Below are positions 1-6,788 of a DNA stretch of 10,244 nt, one piece after another. The notes beneath the pieces were generated by a model, which did no database searches, was not told the origin of the DNA, and worked only from the letters and a program-made list of their open reading frames with translations. Source of the DNA: Bacillota bacterium (GTDB lineage Bacteria; Bacillota; Dethiobacteria; DTU022; UBA8154). The stretch spans positions 1 through 10,244 of the forward strand of contig DMPF01000002.1 in NCBI GenBank assembly GCA_003456095.1. The letters run 5' to 3'. Position 1 is the first letter of the stretch, and the number at the start of each line of letters is the position of its first letter. The position numbers and the translations under genes are program-made.

Positions 1-26
1 AGAAACAGGTGTATAATAACCGGGTC

Positions 27-32
27 GGGAGG
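27..32 (+). promoter_or_regulatory. Ribosome binding site deciding the TTG start of purB
   Basis: GGGAGG ends 8 nt before the TTG at 41, a good spacing. The only nearby ATG (36-38) is in another frame, is just 3 nt from this site, and reads only a short out-of-frame peptide. This supports TTG as the purB start. Confidence 0.75.
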
Positions 33-40
33 TTTATGGC

Positions 41-1336
41 TTGCTCGAAAGATATACAAGACCTGAAATGGGCCGTATCTGGACGCTGGAAAACCGCTAC
101 CGCAAATTTTTGGATATTGAGATAGCGGTATGTTTTGCCCTGGCGGATAAAGGGATAATTCCCCGGGAAGCGGCGGAAGCGATTGCGCGGAAGGCTGTTT
201 TTTCAGTGGAGCGAATTGCGGAAATTGAGCAGGTTACGCGCCACGATGTGGTGGCCTTTACCCGCTGCGTAGCAGAAAGCCTGGGAGAGGAATCCCGCTA
301 TTTTCATTATGGACTGACTTCGTACGATGTGGTGGATACGGCCGTTTCCTTGTTGCTCAGGGAGACCTGCACCCTGTTGGAAAAGGGGCTTAATAACCTG
401 GCTTCCTCTCTCCGTGCGCAGGCTCTGCGTCACCGTGATACACTAATGATTGGCCGTACCCATGGCATCCACGCCGAGCCCATTACACTCGGATTAAAAT
501 TTGCCCTCTGGTGGGAGGAAACAGGGCGGCACCACATCCGCCTGCAGAGGGCTAAAGAGGCAGTCTCTTACGGTAAGATCTCCGGGGCGGTGGGGACCTA
601 TGCTTTTCTCGATCCCTGGATTGAAGCGGATGTTTGCCGGCGCCTCGGCTTGAAGGCAGCACGCATATCGACGCAGATTCTTCAGCGGGACGGCCATGCG
701 GAATTACTGATGGTCCTGGCGATCATCGCCTCTTTTCTGGAGAAGATCGCCGTGGAGATCCGCTCTTTGCAGAAAACGGAGGTGCGGGAGCTGGAGGAGC
801 CTTTTTATCAGGGTCAGAAGGGTTCATCCGCTATGCCGCACAAGCGCAATCCTGTTTCCTGTGAACAATTAAGCGGGCTGGCGCGTCTGGTCAGGGCTTA
901 TGGGCAGGTGGCCCTGGAAAATATTCCCCTCTGGCATGAGCGGGATATCTCCCATTCCGCGGCGGAGCGGGTAATCTTTCCTGATGCGGCGATCCTTGTT
1001 GATTATATGCTTAACCAGGCAAGCCGTATCATCACTGGGCTGCATGTGTATCCGGAACAGATGAAAAAGAATCTGCAGTTAACCGGAGGCCTTATTTATT
1101 CCCAGGGGGTAATGCTTGCTCTTGTGGAGAAAGGAATCACGCGCGAAGAGGCCTATGACCTGGTGCAGCGCTATGCCATGCGTTCCTGGGAAGAGGGAGC
1201 ACCTTTGCAAAATTTGCTGGCACAGGACGGGAGGATTGCCGCGCTGCTTACGCCACAGGAGCTTGCCGCCTGTTTTGAATCGAAGCACAGCCTGCGCTTT
1301 GTTTCTTATATATTTGAGCGGCTTGGTATTGATTAG
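41..1336 (+). CDS. purB: Adenylosuccinate lyase
   Basis: Fumarase/aspartase-superfamily lyase, cytosolic and by family a homotetramer. It cleaves SAICAR to AICAR plus fumarate in IMP synthesis, and adenylosuccinate to AMP plus fumarate. The 431 residues are the usual length for the Bacillus-type enzyme. Residues known to be catalytic or substrate-binding in that family fall at the same positions: H68 (in TRHDV), H89 (FHYGLTS), H141 (GRTHG), the signature loop GSSAMPHKRNP at 261-271 with S262/S263 and K268, and E275. The start is TTG with a GGGAGG site 8 nt upstream. It is the first complete gene of the run; purC follows after 37 nt. Residue 95 is Tyr in TSYDVVDT, where many homologues have Ser or Thr; this looks like normal variation. 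The reading frame is intact and identity is very secure. Confidence 0.97.
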   Translation: MLERYTRPEMGRIWTLENRYRKFLDIEIAVCFALADKGIIPREAAEAIARKAVFSVERIAEIEQVTRHDVVAFTRCVAESLGEESRYFHYGLTSYDVVDTAVSLLLRETCTLLEKGLNNLASSLRAQALRHRDTLMIGRTHGIHAEPITLGLKFALWWEETGRHHIRLQRAKEAVSYGKISGAVGTYAFLDPWIEADVCRRLGLKAARISTQILQRDGHAELLMVLAIIASFLEKIAVEIRSLQKTEVRELEEPFYQGQKGSSAMPHKRNPVSCEQLSGLARLVRAYGQVALENIPLWHERDISHSAAERVIFPDAAILVDYMLNQASRIITGLHVYPEQMKKNLQLTGGLIYSQGVMLALVEKGITREEAYDLVQRYAMRSWEEGAPLQNLLAQDGRIAALLTPQELAACFESKHSLRFVSYIFERLGID

Positions 1337-1338
1337 TG

Positions 1339-1361
1339 CCGCAGTATTGACTTAACTGCGG
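1339..1361 (+). other. Hairpin between purB and purC, next to the purC ribosome binding site
   Basis: Perfect 7-bp inverted repeat CCGCAGT / ACTGCGG around a 9-nt loop, starting 3 nt after the purB stop codon. Its right arm ends exactly where the purC ribosome binding site (GGGAGGAGGG, 1361-1370) begins. No T tract follows, so it is not an intrinsic terminator. It could protect or process the mRNA, or affect loading of ribosomes on purC. Function is inference. Confidence 0.4.
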
Positions 1362-1373
1362 GGAGGAGGGCAA

Positions 1374-2084
1374 ATGCAAAAAAAGGAATTTTTATACGAA
1401 GGCAAGGCCAAGCGGGTTTACCGGACCGATGATCCTGCCTGTTATATTGTGGAATACAAGGATACAACCACTGCGTTTGATGGCTTAAAAAAAGAGGATC
1501 TGGTAAACAAGGGTGTTTTGAACAATAGTATTGCCTCGCTGTTTTTTGCCATGTTGCATAACGAGGGGATACCCACGCACTTTGTAAAAAAGCTCAGTGA
1601 GCGTGAAATGCTGGTGCGCGCCCTACAGATCATTCCGATTGAAGTAATTGTGCGTAATGTCGCGGCCGGCAGCCTGGCCAAGCGCCTTGGCTTAACTGAA
1701 GGGACACCTCTTAACAGCACGGTGCTTGAGCTTAACCTGAAGAACGACGCTCTGCATGACCCCATGCTAAACCAGTACCATGTTCAGACTCTGGGGCTGG
1801 CAAGCGCACAGGAGCTTGCCCGGATGGAGGAGCTATCGCTGCGCACAAACGAACTGTTGCAAAGTTACCTGAAAAAACGTCAGATCATTCTGGTTGATTT
1901 CAAGCTGGAGTTCGGCCGCTTTAAGGGAGAAATATTGCTGGGCGACGAGATCTCTCCCGACACCTGCCGTTTCTGGGATGCGGGCTCCGGAGAAAAGCTG
2001 GACAAGGACCGTTTTCGCCGGGATCTCGGCGGCGTGACCGATGCTTACGCGGAAGTGCTGCGCCGCCTGCTGGAGGTGAAGTAG
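1374..2084 (+). CDS. purC: SAICAR synthetase (phosphoribosylaminoimidazole-succinocarboxamide synthase)
   Basis: ATP-dependent ligase joining CAIR and aspartate to form SAICAR, the substrate of PurB encoded just upstream. The 236 residues match the compact bacterial single-domain form. Visible motifs: the N-terminal [10 protein letters not shown] nucleotide-binding strand-loop (7-16), the first family signature [11 protein letters not shown] (90-100), the second signature VDFKLEFG (174-181), and [12 protein letters not shown] (191-202). The start is ATG at 1374 with a long purine-rich site, GGGAGGAGGG, ending 3 nt before it; the core GGGAGG at 1361-1366 sits 7 nt away. The second codon onward contains an A7 run. 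purF follows after only 3 nt, so the two are almost certainly co-translated from one mRNA. No key residue appears missing. Confidence 0.97.
   Translation: MQKKEFLYEGKAKRVYRTDDPACYIVEYKDTTTAFDGLKKEDLVNKGVLNNSIASLFFAMLHNEGIPTHFVKKLSEREMLVRALQIIPIEVIVRNVAAGSLAKRLGLTEGTPLNSTVLELNLKNDALHDPMLNQYHVQTLGLASAQELARMEELSLRTNELLQSYLKKRQIILVDFKLEFGRFKGEILLGDEISPDTCRFWDAGSGEKLDKDRFRRDLGGVTDAYAEVLRRLLEVK
2072..2078 (+). promoter_or_regulatory. Ribosome binding site deciding the purF start
   Basis: GGAGGTG lies inside the last codons of purC, 9 nt before the ATG at 2088. The in-frame ATGs at 2118 and 2124 have no comparable site upstream (only weak GGCGAG or GATGAAG), so 2088 is the preferred start. This choice sets the length of the PurF propeptide. 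Confidence 0.6.
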
Positions 2085-2087
2085 CAG

Positions 2088-3470
2088 ATGGACTTTTATC
2101 TTCGCTGCGGCGGCGAGATGAAGATGGATGAATGTTGCGGTATCTTTGGTATATTTGCTCCGGGATGCGATTTAGCCAAAGTAACGACCCACGCCCTTTA
2201 TGCGCTGCAGCACCGCGGACAGGAAAGTGCAGGGATCGCTCTCAGCGACGGGCGAAAGGTTCACTTACGCAAAGGACCGGGATTGGTTTCAGAGCAATTG
2301 GCCAAGTTTAATGAATTGGATAATATCAATGGCATTGCAGCGATCGGACATGTTCGCTATTCCACTACCGGTGATGATCGCCAGGAGAACGCCCAACCCC
2401 TGCTGCTCAGCTACCGGCATGGCAGCCTGGCCGTAGCGCATAACGGCAACCTGGTTAACGGGGAGGAACTGCGGGAAAGATTGGAAAAGGAAGGCTCAAT
2501 TTTTCAGACGACCACAGATAGCGAACTTATTGCCCACCTGGTGGCACGTTACGGCTACAGTGATCTTGAATCTTCCCTGAAAGGAGTTCTGCCTTATCTG
2601 CATGGCGCATATTCTTTTCTTTTTCTGACGGAAGACAAACTTATCTGTGTGCGCGATCCGCACGGCGTCAGACCCCTTTCCTTGGGGAAGTGGCGGGGGT
2701 ATTATGTTCTTGCTTCTGAGAGCTGTGCCTTTGACACGATTGGTGCAGAAATGTTCAGGGATGTTCAACCAGGGGAGATGCTTATAATCGACCGGGAAGG
2801 CTTGTGCAGTGTGCCTGTACTTCCCGTCCATCGCCAAGCGCTTTGTATTTTTGAATTTATTTATTTTGCCCGCCCTGACAGCGATATAAATGGGCAAAAT
2901 GTCCACCTTGTCCGTAAAGAACTGGGGCGGCGCCTTGCCCGTGAACAGCCGGCTGACGCCGATGTGGTTGCCGGTGTTCCCGATTCGAGCATGGCTGCCG
3001 CCTCCGGTTTTGCTGAAGAAATTGGTCTCCCCTATGAAGTCGCTTTAATAAAAAATCGCTACATCGGACGCACCTTTATCCAGCCGAGTCAACAGGAGCG
3101 GGACATTGGGGTGCAGTTAAAATTAAACCCCGTGCGAAAAGTGATCGAAGGGAAAAGGGTTGTGGTTGTGGATGACTCTATCGTACGGGGAACAACAAGT
3201 AAACGGCTCGTAGACATGTTTTACCGGGCCGGGGCGCGGGAGGTCCACCTGCGGATCAGCTCCCCGCCGGTTATCTGCCCATGCTATTACGGCATAAATA
3301 CTCCAACCTATGAGGAACTGATCGGTTCCCACCGGGAGGTGGAGGAGATCCGTGCGCAGATTGGGGTGACCACACTAGGCTATTTAAGCCATGCCGGTAT
3401 GCTGGCTGCCGCAGGACTGCCTGCCGGCCATTTTTGCATGGCCTGTTTCAGTGGGGATTACCCTATTTAA
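2088..3470 (+). CDS. purF: Amidophosphoribosyltransferase, Bacillus-type with propeptide and Fe-S ligands
   Basis: First committed step of purine synthesis: PRPP plus glutamine gives phosphoribosylamine. An N-terminal Ntn glutaminase domain comes first (HVRYSTTG 88-95, HNGNLVN 118-124, TTTDSELI 141-148), then a type I phosphoribosyltransferase domain with the PRPP loop VVVVDDSIVRGTTS (358-371). The nucleophile must be exposed by propeptide cleavage; the best candidate is C17 (CGIFG), giving a 16-residue propeptide from the ATG at 2088. Starts at 2118 or 2124 would leave 6 or 4 residues. Cysteines C253 (before IFEFIYFARPDS), C399 (CPCYYGI), C450 and C453 (CMAC) match the four ligands of the oxygen-sensitive [4Fe-4S] cluster in the B. 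subtilis enzyme. In that family AMP/GMP-type nucleotides inhibit; this is not readable from sequence alone. Start 3 nt after purC. Confidence 0.97.
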   Translation: MDFYLRCGGEMKMDECCGIFGIFAPGCDLAKVTTHALYALQHRGQESAGIALSDGRKVHLRKGPGLVSEQLAKFNELDNINGIAAIGHVRYSTTGDDRQENAQPLLLSYRHGSLAVAHNGNLVNGEELRERLEKEGSIFQTTTDSELIAHLVARYGYSDLESSLKGVLPYLHGAYSFLFLTEDKLICVRDPHGVRPLSLGKWRGYYVLASESCAFDTIGAEMFRDVQPGEMLIIDREGLCSVPVLPVHRQALCIFEFIYFARPDSDINGQNVHLVRKELGRRLAREQPADADVVAGVPDSSMAAASGFAEEIGLPYEVALIKNRYIGRTFIQPSQQERDIGVQLKLNPVRKVIEGKRVVVVDDSIVRGTTSKRLVDMFYRAGAREVHLRISSPPVICPCYYGINTPTYEELIGSHREVEEIRAQIGVTTLGYLSHAGMLAAAGLPAGHFCMACFSGDYPI

Positions 3471-3512
3471 ATGTATGCCTGAGCAGTAACAAGTTTTGGA
3501 AGGTGATTCTCT

Positions 3513-4562
3513 ATGCAAGGAGAAGGCTTTGATTATAACAAGGCCGGCGTAAATATTGAGGCCGGCGATGCGTTGGTACATCGTATCAAAACAATGGTCG
3601 GGCAAAATTTTCGCCCTGGAGTAATGATGGATATAGGTGGTTTTGCCGGTTTTTTCAAACCTGACTGGCAACGTTACCGGGAACCCGTCCTTGCTGCCGC
3701 TGCCGATGGAGTGGGCACCAAGCTGAAGATCGCCGTGATGATGAACAAACATGATACAGTCGGCATCGACCTAGTGGCCATGTGTGTCAACGATCTGTTG
3801 GTACAGGGGGCTGACCCCCTTTTTTTTCTGGATTATTTGGCGGTGGGGAAACTGGATGTTGATCATGCGGCAGAGATCATCAGCGGCATCGCCGCAGGGT
3901 GCCGCCTTGCCGGCTGTGCCCTGCTCGGTGGCGAAACAGCCGAAATGCCTGGATTTTATCCTCCCGGCGAATACGACTTGGCCGGTTTTGCCGTGGGCAT
4001 TGCCGAAAAGGAGAGCATCATCACCGGAAAAGATATTATGCCGGGCGATGTTGTGATTGGACTGGCCTCCAACGGTCTGCACAGCAACGGTTATTCACTG
4101 GTGCGTAAGGTTTTTTTTGAACATTTGTCGCTCGATCCGATGGCTCTCTATTCTCCCCTGCAATGCTCACTGGGAGAGGAACTGCTTAAACCTACCGCTG
4201 TTTATGTGCCACTTGTGCTGCCGCTGCTGCAGCAGTACCCCTTAAGAGGATTGGCTCACATTACAGGCGGCGGACTGGAGTTAAATCTGCTGCGCATACT
4301 GCCTCCAGGGACCAGGGCGGTTCTGCGGAAGCGATCCTGGGATCTGCCTGCCATATTTAAGCTGTTGCAGGAAAAGGGTAATATACAGGAAAGGGAAATG
4401 TACCGTACATTTAATATGGGGATCGGCATGACCATGATTGTCCCCTCCGGTACAGCGGATGAAGTTCTTCACTATTTTAAGGAAAAAGGCCGGCTAGCCT
4501 GGTCGATTGGGTACATAGAGAAAGACAAAGGTACAGATACTAGCGTGGAGATAACTGTGTAG
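3513..4562 (+). CDS. purM: AIR synthetase (phosphoribosylformylglycinamidine cyclo-ligase)
   Basis: ATP-dependent ring closure of FGAM to aminoimidazole ribonucleotide; by family a cytosolic homodimer of the PurM/PurL ATP-binding superfamily. The 349 residues are the standard length. Motifs in order: YNKAGVNIEAGD (8-19), DGVGTK (65-70), GIDLVAMCVNDL (84-95), GGETAEMPG (139-147), SNGLHSNGYSL (186-196), TGGGL (251-255) and FNMGIGM (300-306). The start is ATG with AAGGTGA about 6 nt upstream; the gap to purF is 42 nt and shows no promoter I would defend. Two oddities: Leu260 replaces the usual Pro in the GGG-L-x-x-N-x-P-R segment, and codons 98-105 form an intrinsic-terminator-like hairpin with a T8 run. 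The frame is intact. Its substrate-producing enzyme PurSQL is not encoded in the window. Confidence 0.97.
   Translation: MQGEGFDYNKAGVNIEAGDALVHRIKTMVGQNFRPGVMMDIGGFAGFFKPDWQRYREPVLAAAADGVGTKLKIAVMMNKHDTVGIDLVAMCVNDLLVQGADPLFFLDYLAVGKLDVDHAAEIISGIAAGCRLAGCALLGGETAEMPGFYPPGEYDLAGFAVGIAEKESIITGKDIMPGDVVIGLASNGLHSNGYSLVRKVFFEHLSLDPMALYSPLQCSLGEELLKPTAVYVPLVLPLLQQYPLRGLAHITGGGLELNLLRILPPGTRAVLRKRSWDLPAIFKLLQEKGNIQEREMYRTFNMGIGMTMIVPSGTADEVLHYFKEKGRLAWSIGYIEKDKGTDTSVEITV
3805..3827 (+). terminator. Intrinsic-terminator-like hairpin inside purM
   Basis: The + strand reads AGGGGG (3805-3810), loop CTGA (3811-3814), CCCCCT (3815-3820), with T continuing to 3827. This is a perfect 6-bp stem with five consecutive G-C pairs, a tetraloop, and a T8 run that includes the last stem base: the classic shape of a Rho-independent terminator. 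It encodes QGADPLFF, a conserved PurM stretch, so the amino acids constrain it, but synonymous codons would break it. While ribosomes follow the polymerase it should be masked. Whether it terminates in the cell is unknown. Confidence 0.4.
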
Positions 4563-4604
4563 AAAACAGGCAGGCAAAATGCCAGCGTTACGCTTATCTG
4601 TTTT
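4563..4604 (+). other. Predicted three-way-junction RNA in the purM-purN gap
   Basis: Directly after the purM stop codon, AAAACAG (4563-4569) can pair with CTGTTTT (4598-4604). Between them lie two abutting small hairpins: GGCA-AAA-TGCC (4573-4583) and AGCG-TTA-CGCT (4584-4594), with three unpaired bases on each side (GCA and TAT). One further T follows the outer stem, then the purN ribosome binding site AGGAGG (4608-4613). The pairing is visible in sequence; the fold and any role in attenuation, processing or purN translation are inference. The outer stem is A-U rich and therefore weak. Confidence 0.4.
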
Positions 4605-4621
4605 TGTAGGAGGAAAATAGA

Positions 4622-5227
4622 ATGGATATGGCTGTACTGGCGTCGGGATACGGCAGCAACTTGCAGGCGATTGTCAACGCGGTGCAAAATGGGGGGATCA
4701 GTGGACGTGTGGCCGTGGTTATCAGTGACCGCAAGGGTGCATATGCGCTGCAGCGGGCAAGGGATAGTGGTATTGAGGCCCTCTTTATCGATCCGCGTGA
4801 GCATGAAAGGCGGGACGCCTACGACAAAGCAATATTGGAAATTTTACACAACAGAAGAATCCACCTGGTAATTTTAGCCGGCTTTATGCGCTTGCTCACC
4901 GCTTCTTTCGTGCAGGAATTTAAGAGCAGGATTATGAACATTCACCCGTCACTGCTCCCGGCGTTTCCGGGGTTGGACGGAGTAAAACAGGCCCTTGCCT
5001 ACGGAGTAAAGGTCAGCGGTTGCACCGTTCACTTTGTTGATGAGGGATTAGACACAGGACCGATAATTTTGCAGGAAGCAGTCCCGGTCTGTGATAAGGA
5101 CACGGAGGAATCCTTGCATGCGCGCATCCACAAGGTCGAACATCGCCTTTATCCCCGGGCGATTCAGCTGTTTATAGAGGGTAAACTACACTTGGAAGGG
5201 AGAAGGTGTCTGGCAGATGAAAACTAA
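4622..5227 (+). CDS. purN: Phosphoribosylglycinamide (GAR) formyltransferase, folate-dependent
   Basis: Transfers the formyl group of 10-formyl-tetrahydrofolate to GAR, giving FGAR (third pathway step). The 201 residues match the family. The N-terminal phosphate-binding loop is ASGYGSNLQAI (7-17). The catalytic triad falls at the same numbers as in the E. coli enzyme: N106 and H108 in MNIHPSLLPAFPG, and D144 in DEGLDTGPII. The ATG at 4622 has AGGAGG 8 nt upstream; ATG at 4628 is in frame and would cost two residues, but its spacing is less good. The end overlaps purH by 11 nt, suggesting translational coupling. This is the folate-using PurN, not the formate-using PurT; no purT is present here. 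Confidence 0.97.
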   Translation: MDMAVLASGYGSNLQAIVNAVQNGGISGRVAVVISDRKGAYALQRARDSGIEALFIDPREHERRDAYDKAILEILHNRRIHLVILAGFMRLLTASFVQEFKSRIMNIHPSLLPAFPGLDGVKQALAYGVKVSGCTVHFVDEGLDTGPIILQEAVPVCDKDTEESLHARIHKVEHRLYPRAIQLFIEGKLHLEGRRCLADEN

Positions 5228-6776
5228 AAGGGCGCTAATCAGCGTCTCCGATAAAGGAGGAGTTGTGGATTTTGCCCGTGAACTGGCAGCAATGGGTTGG
5301 GAGATTATCTCCACCGGGGGTACGGCCCGCACTTTAAGAGAGGCGGGATGCAAAGTCACAGATGTAAGCGAACTGACAGGATTTCCGGAGATCCTGGAGG
5401 GAAGATTAAAAACCCTTCATCCTTTAGTGCATGGTGGTATTCTGGGACGCCGAGATATGGAGCTGCATCGCCGCCAGATGGAAGAGCACGGTATCATCGG
5501 TATTGACCTCGTTGCGGTAAATCTTTATCCTTTTATCGATGTGGTCAGCAAGGGTGATGTTCCTCTGGATGAGGCCATTGAAAATATCGATATCGGCGGT
5601 CCCACCATGGTCAGGGCGGCTGCTAAAAATTATCAGCATGTAATAGTTATTGTAGATCCGTCAAAATACAATGCCGTTATTAAAGAACTGTGCAGCGCGG
5701 GAGATCTTTCGCAACAGACCCGTTTCCAACTTGCGGTGAAGGCCTTAGCGCATACCGCGTATTACGACAGCGTAATCAGCAATTATCTGGAGGATCACTA
5801 CTTATTAGACAATAGGCGGGAAGGTGAAGTGTTTCCACAGAAGATAACCCTTCCTTTTGTCAAAGTGATGGACCTTCGTTATGGGGAAAATCCCCATCAG
5901 CAGGCCGCTTTTTATCAGGAACCGCTGGCGCCGCGGGGTAGTCTGGCAGAAGCCAAACAACTGCAGGGAAAGGAGCTTTCTTTTAACAATATCAATGACC
6001 TGCAGGCTGCCTGGGAGATGGCCGGGGAGTTCGATGAACCGGTCGCTGTGGCCGTAAAACATACCAACCCTTGTGGCGTGGGTATCGCCGGCAACTTGCT
6101 GGACGCTTATCAAAAAGCTTATGCGGCGGATCCGGTTTCCATCTTTGGCGGGATTGTAGCCCTGAACCGGGAGGTAGACAGGGAAACAGCCATGCAGATG
6201 CAGGAAATATTCCTGGAGGTAGTGGTAGCCCCCTCCTTCTCGCCTGAGGCGCTGGAAGTATTTGCGCAAAAAAAAGATGTCCGCCTACTGGAGATTCCTT
6301 CCGGTGTGCGCAAAGAAAGAGGGTACGATTACAAAAAAGTAAGTGGCGGCCTGCTGTTGCAGGATGATCTGAAAGAGCGCTACTACGTCGCACAATGGAA
6401 AACAGTTACTGAGCGCAAGCCTACCGGGCTTGAGTTGAAAAATCTGCTTTTTGCCCTTAAAGTAGTAAAGCATGTTAAATCCAATGCAATCGTGATCGCC
6501 AAGGGGGGTCAGACCCTGGGAATTGGCGCGGGTCAGATGAATCGTGTAGGCGCGGTGAAAATTGCTGTGGAACAGGCCGGCAATAATGTAAAGGGAAGCG
6601 TGATGGCTTCCGATGCTTTCTTCCCCTTTAAAGACGGGGTAGAGCTGGCGGCGGAGCATGGCGTTACTGCCATTGTGCAGCCGGGAGGTTCCAAGCGGGA
6701 TACGGAAGCTGTCGCAACGTGTGAGAAATTTAATATAGCCATGCTGTTTACCGGGAAAAGATATTTTAAACATTAG
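5217..6776 (+). CDS. purH: Bifunctional AICAR formyltransferase / IMP cyclohydrolase
   Basis: Last two steps to IMP: formylation of AICAR by 10-formyl-tetrahydrofolate, then ring closure. The 519 residues are normal for the two-domain protein. The N-terminal cyclohydrolase (MGS-like) domain shows STGGTARTL (32-40), RLKTLHP with K65, NLYPF with Y104, NIDIGGPTMVRAAAKN with D125 and K137; these correspond to the active-site residues of the human enzyme. The transformylase domain shows RYGENPHQQ (221-229), the catalytic KHTNPCG (281-287, K281-H282), DPVSIFGG (305-312), SDAFFPFKDG (465-474), QPGGSKRD (488-495) and the conserved end GKRYFKH. The ATG overlaps the purN stop by 11 nt, with AAGGTG 8 nt upstream inside purN. 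A perfect AAAGGAGG at 5253-5260 lies within codons 13-15, just ahead of an in-frame GTG; conserved N-terminal sequence argues against using it as a start. Confidence 0.97.
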   Translation: MKTKRALISVSDKGGVVDFARELAAMGWEIISTGGTARTLREAGCKVTDVSELTGFPEILEGRLKTLHPLVHGGILGRRDMELHRRQMEEHGIIGIDLVAVNLYPFIDVVSKGDVPLDEAIENIDIGGPTMVRAAAKNYQHVIVIVDPSKYNAVIKELCSAGDLSQQTRFQLAVKALAHTAYYDSVISNYLEDHYLLDNRREGEVFPQKITLPFVKVMDLRYGENPHQQAAFYQEPLAPRGSLAEAKQLQGKELSFNNINDLQAAWEMAGEFDEPVAVAVKHTNPCGVGIAGNLLDAYQKAYAADPVSIFGGIVALNREVDRETAMQMQEIFLEVVVAPSFSPEALEVFAQKKDVRLLEIPSGVRKERGYDYKKVSGGLLLQDDLKERYYVAQWKTVTERKPTGLELKNLLFALKVVKHVKSNAIVIAKGGQTLGIGAGQMNRVGAVKIAVEQAGNNVKGSVMASDAFFPFKDGVELAAEHGVTAIVQPGGSKRDTEAVATCEKFNIAMLFTGKRYFKH

Positions 6777-6780
6777 GGGG
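6775..6780 (+). promoter_or_regulatory. Ribosome binding site for the GTG start of purD
   Basis: AGGGGG overlaps the purH stop codon and ends 8 nt before GTG at 6789. The protein from this GTG starts directly with the conserved MRILVVGGGGREHAL strand and loop, so no earlier start is needed. Confidence 0.65.
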
Positions 6781-6788
6781 TACCGCCG

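Noticed and set aside
2..19. Possible tail of an upstream gene (frame ending ETGV then tandem TAA TAA)
   Set aside because: Gene order suggests purE upstream, but four codons cannot identify a protein, so it is not annotated.
36..38. ATG as an alternative purB start
   Set aside because: It is out of frame with PurB and only 3 nt from the ribosome binding site.
2496..2906. Open frame of 136 codons on the - strand opposite purF
   Set aside because: Composition is that of an antisense shadow; no motif and no ribosome binding site that I could identify.
3426..3443. GGCCAT/ATGGCC hairpin near the end of purF
   Set aside because: It has a 6-bp stem but no T tract and lies in codons for the conserved last Fe-S cysteines; no reason to call it a terminator.
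3471..3512. Promoter or operator in the purF-purM gap
   Set aside because: No -35/-10 pair with acceptable spacing; TTGCAT and TATTTA are too far apart. No PurR-type box was recognised here or elsewhere in the window.
4111..4118. Second T8 run in purM
   Set aside because: It encodes VFF, and no stable hairpin precedes it, so it is not terminator-like.
6268..6275. A8 run in purH (Gln-Lys-Lys) as a possible slippery frameshift site
   Set aside because: The protein continues in one full-length frame matching the family, with no stimulatory structure that I could see and no alternative product.
6506..6537. Direct repeat GGGTCAGA twice, with an inverted GGGTC/GACCC
   Set aside because: It falls in conserved PurH codons (GGQ and AGQ) and is short enough to be chance.
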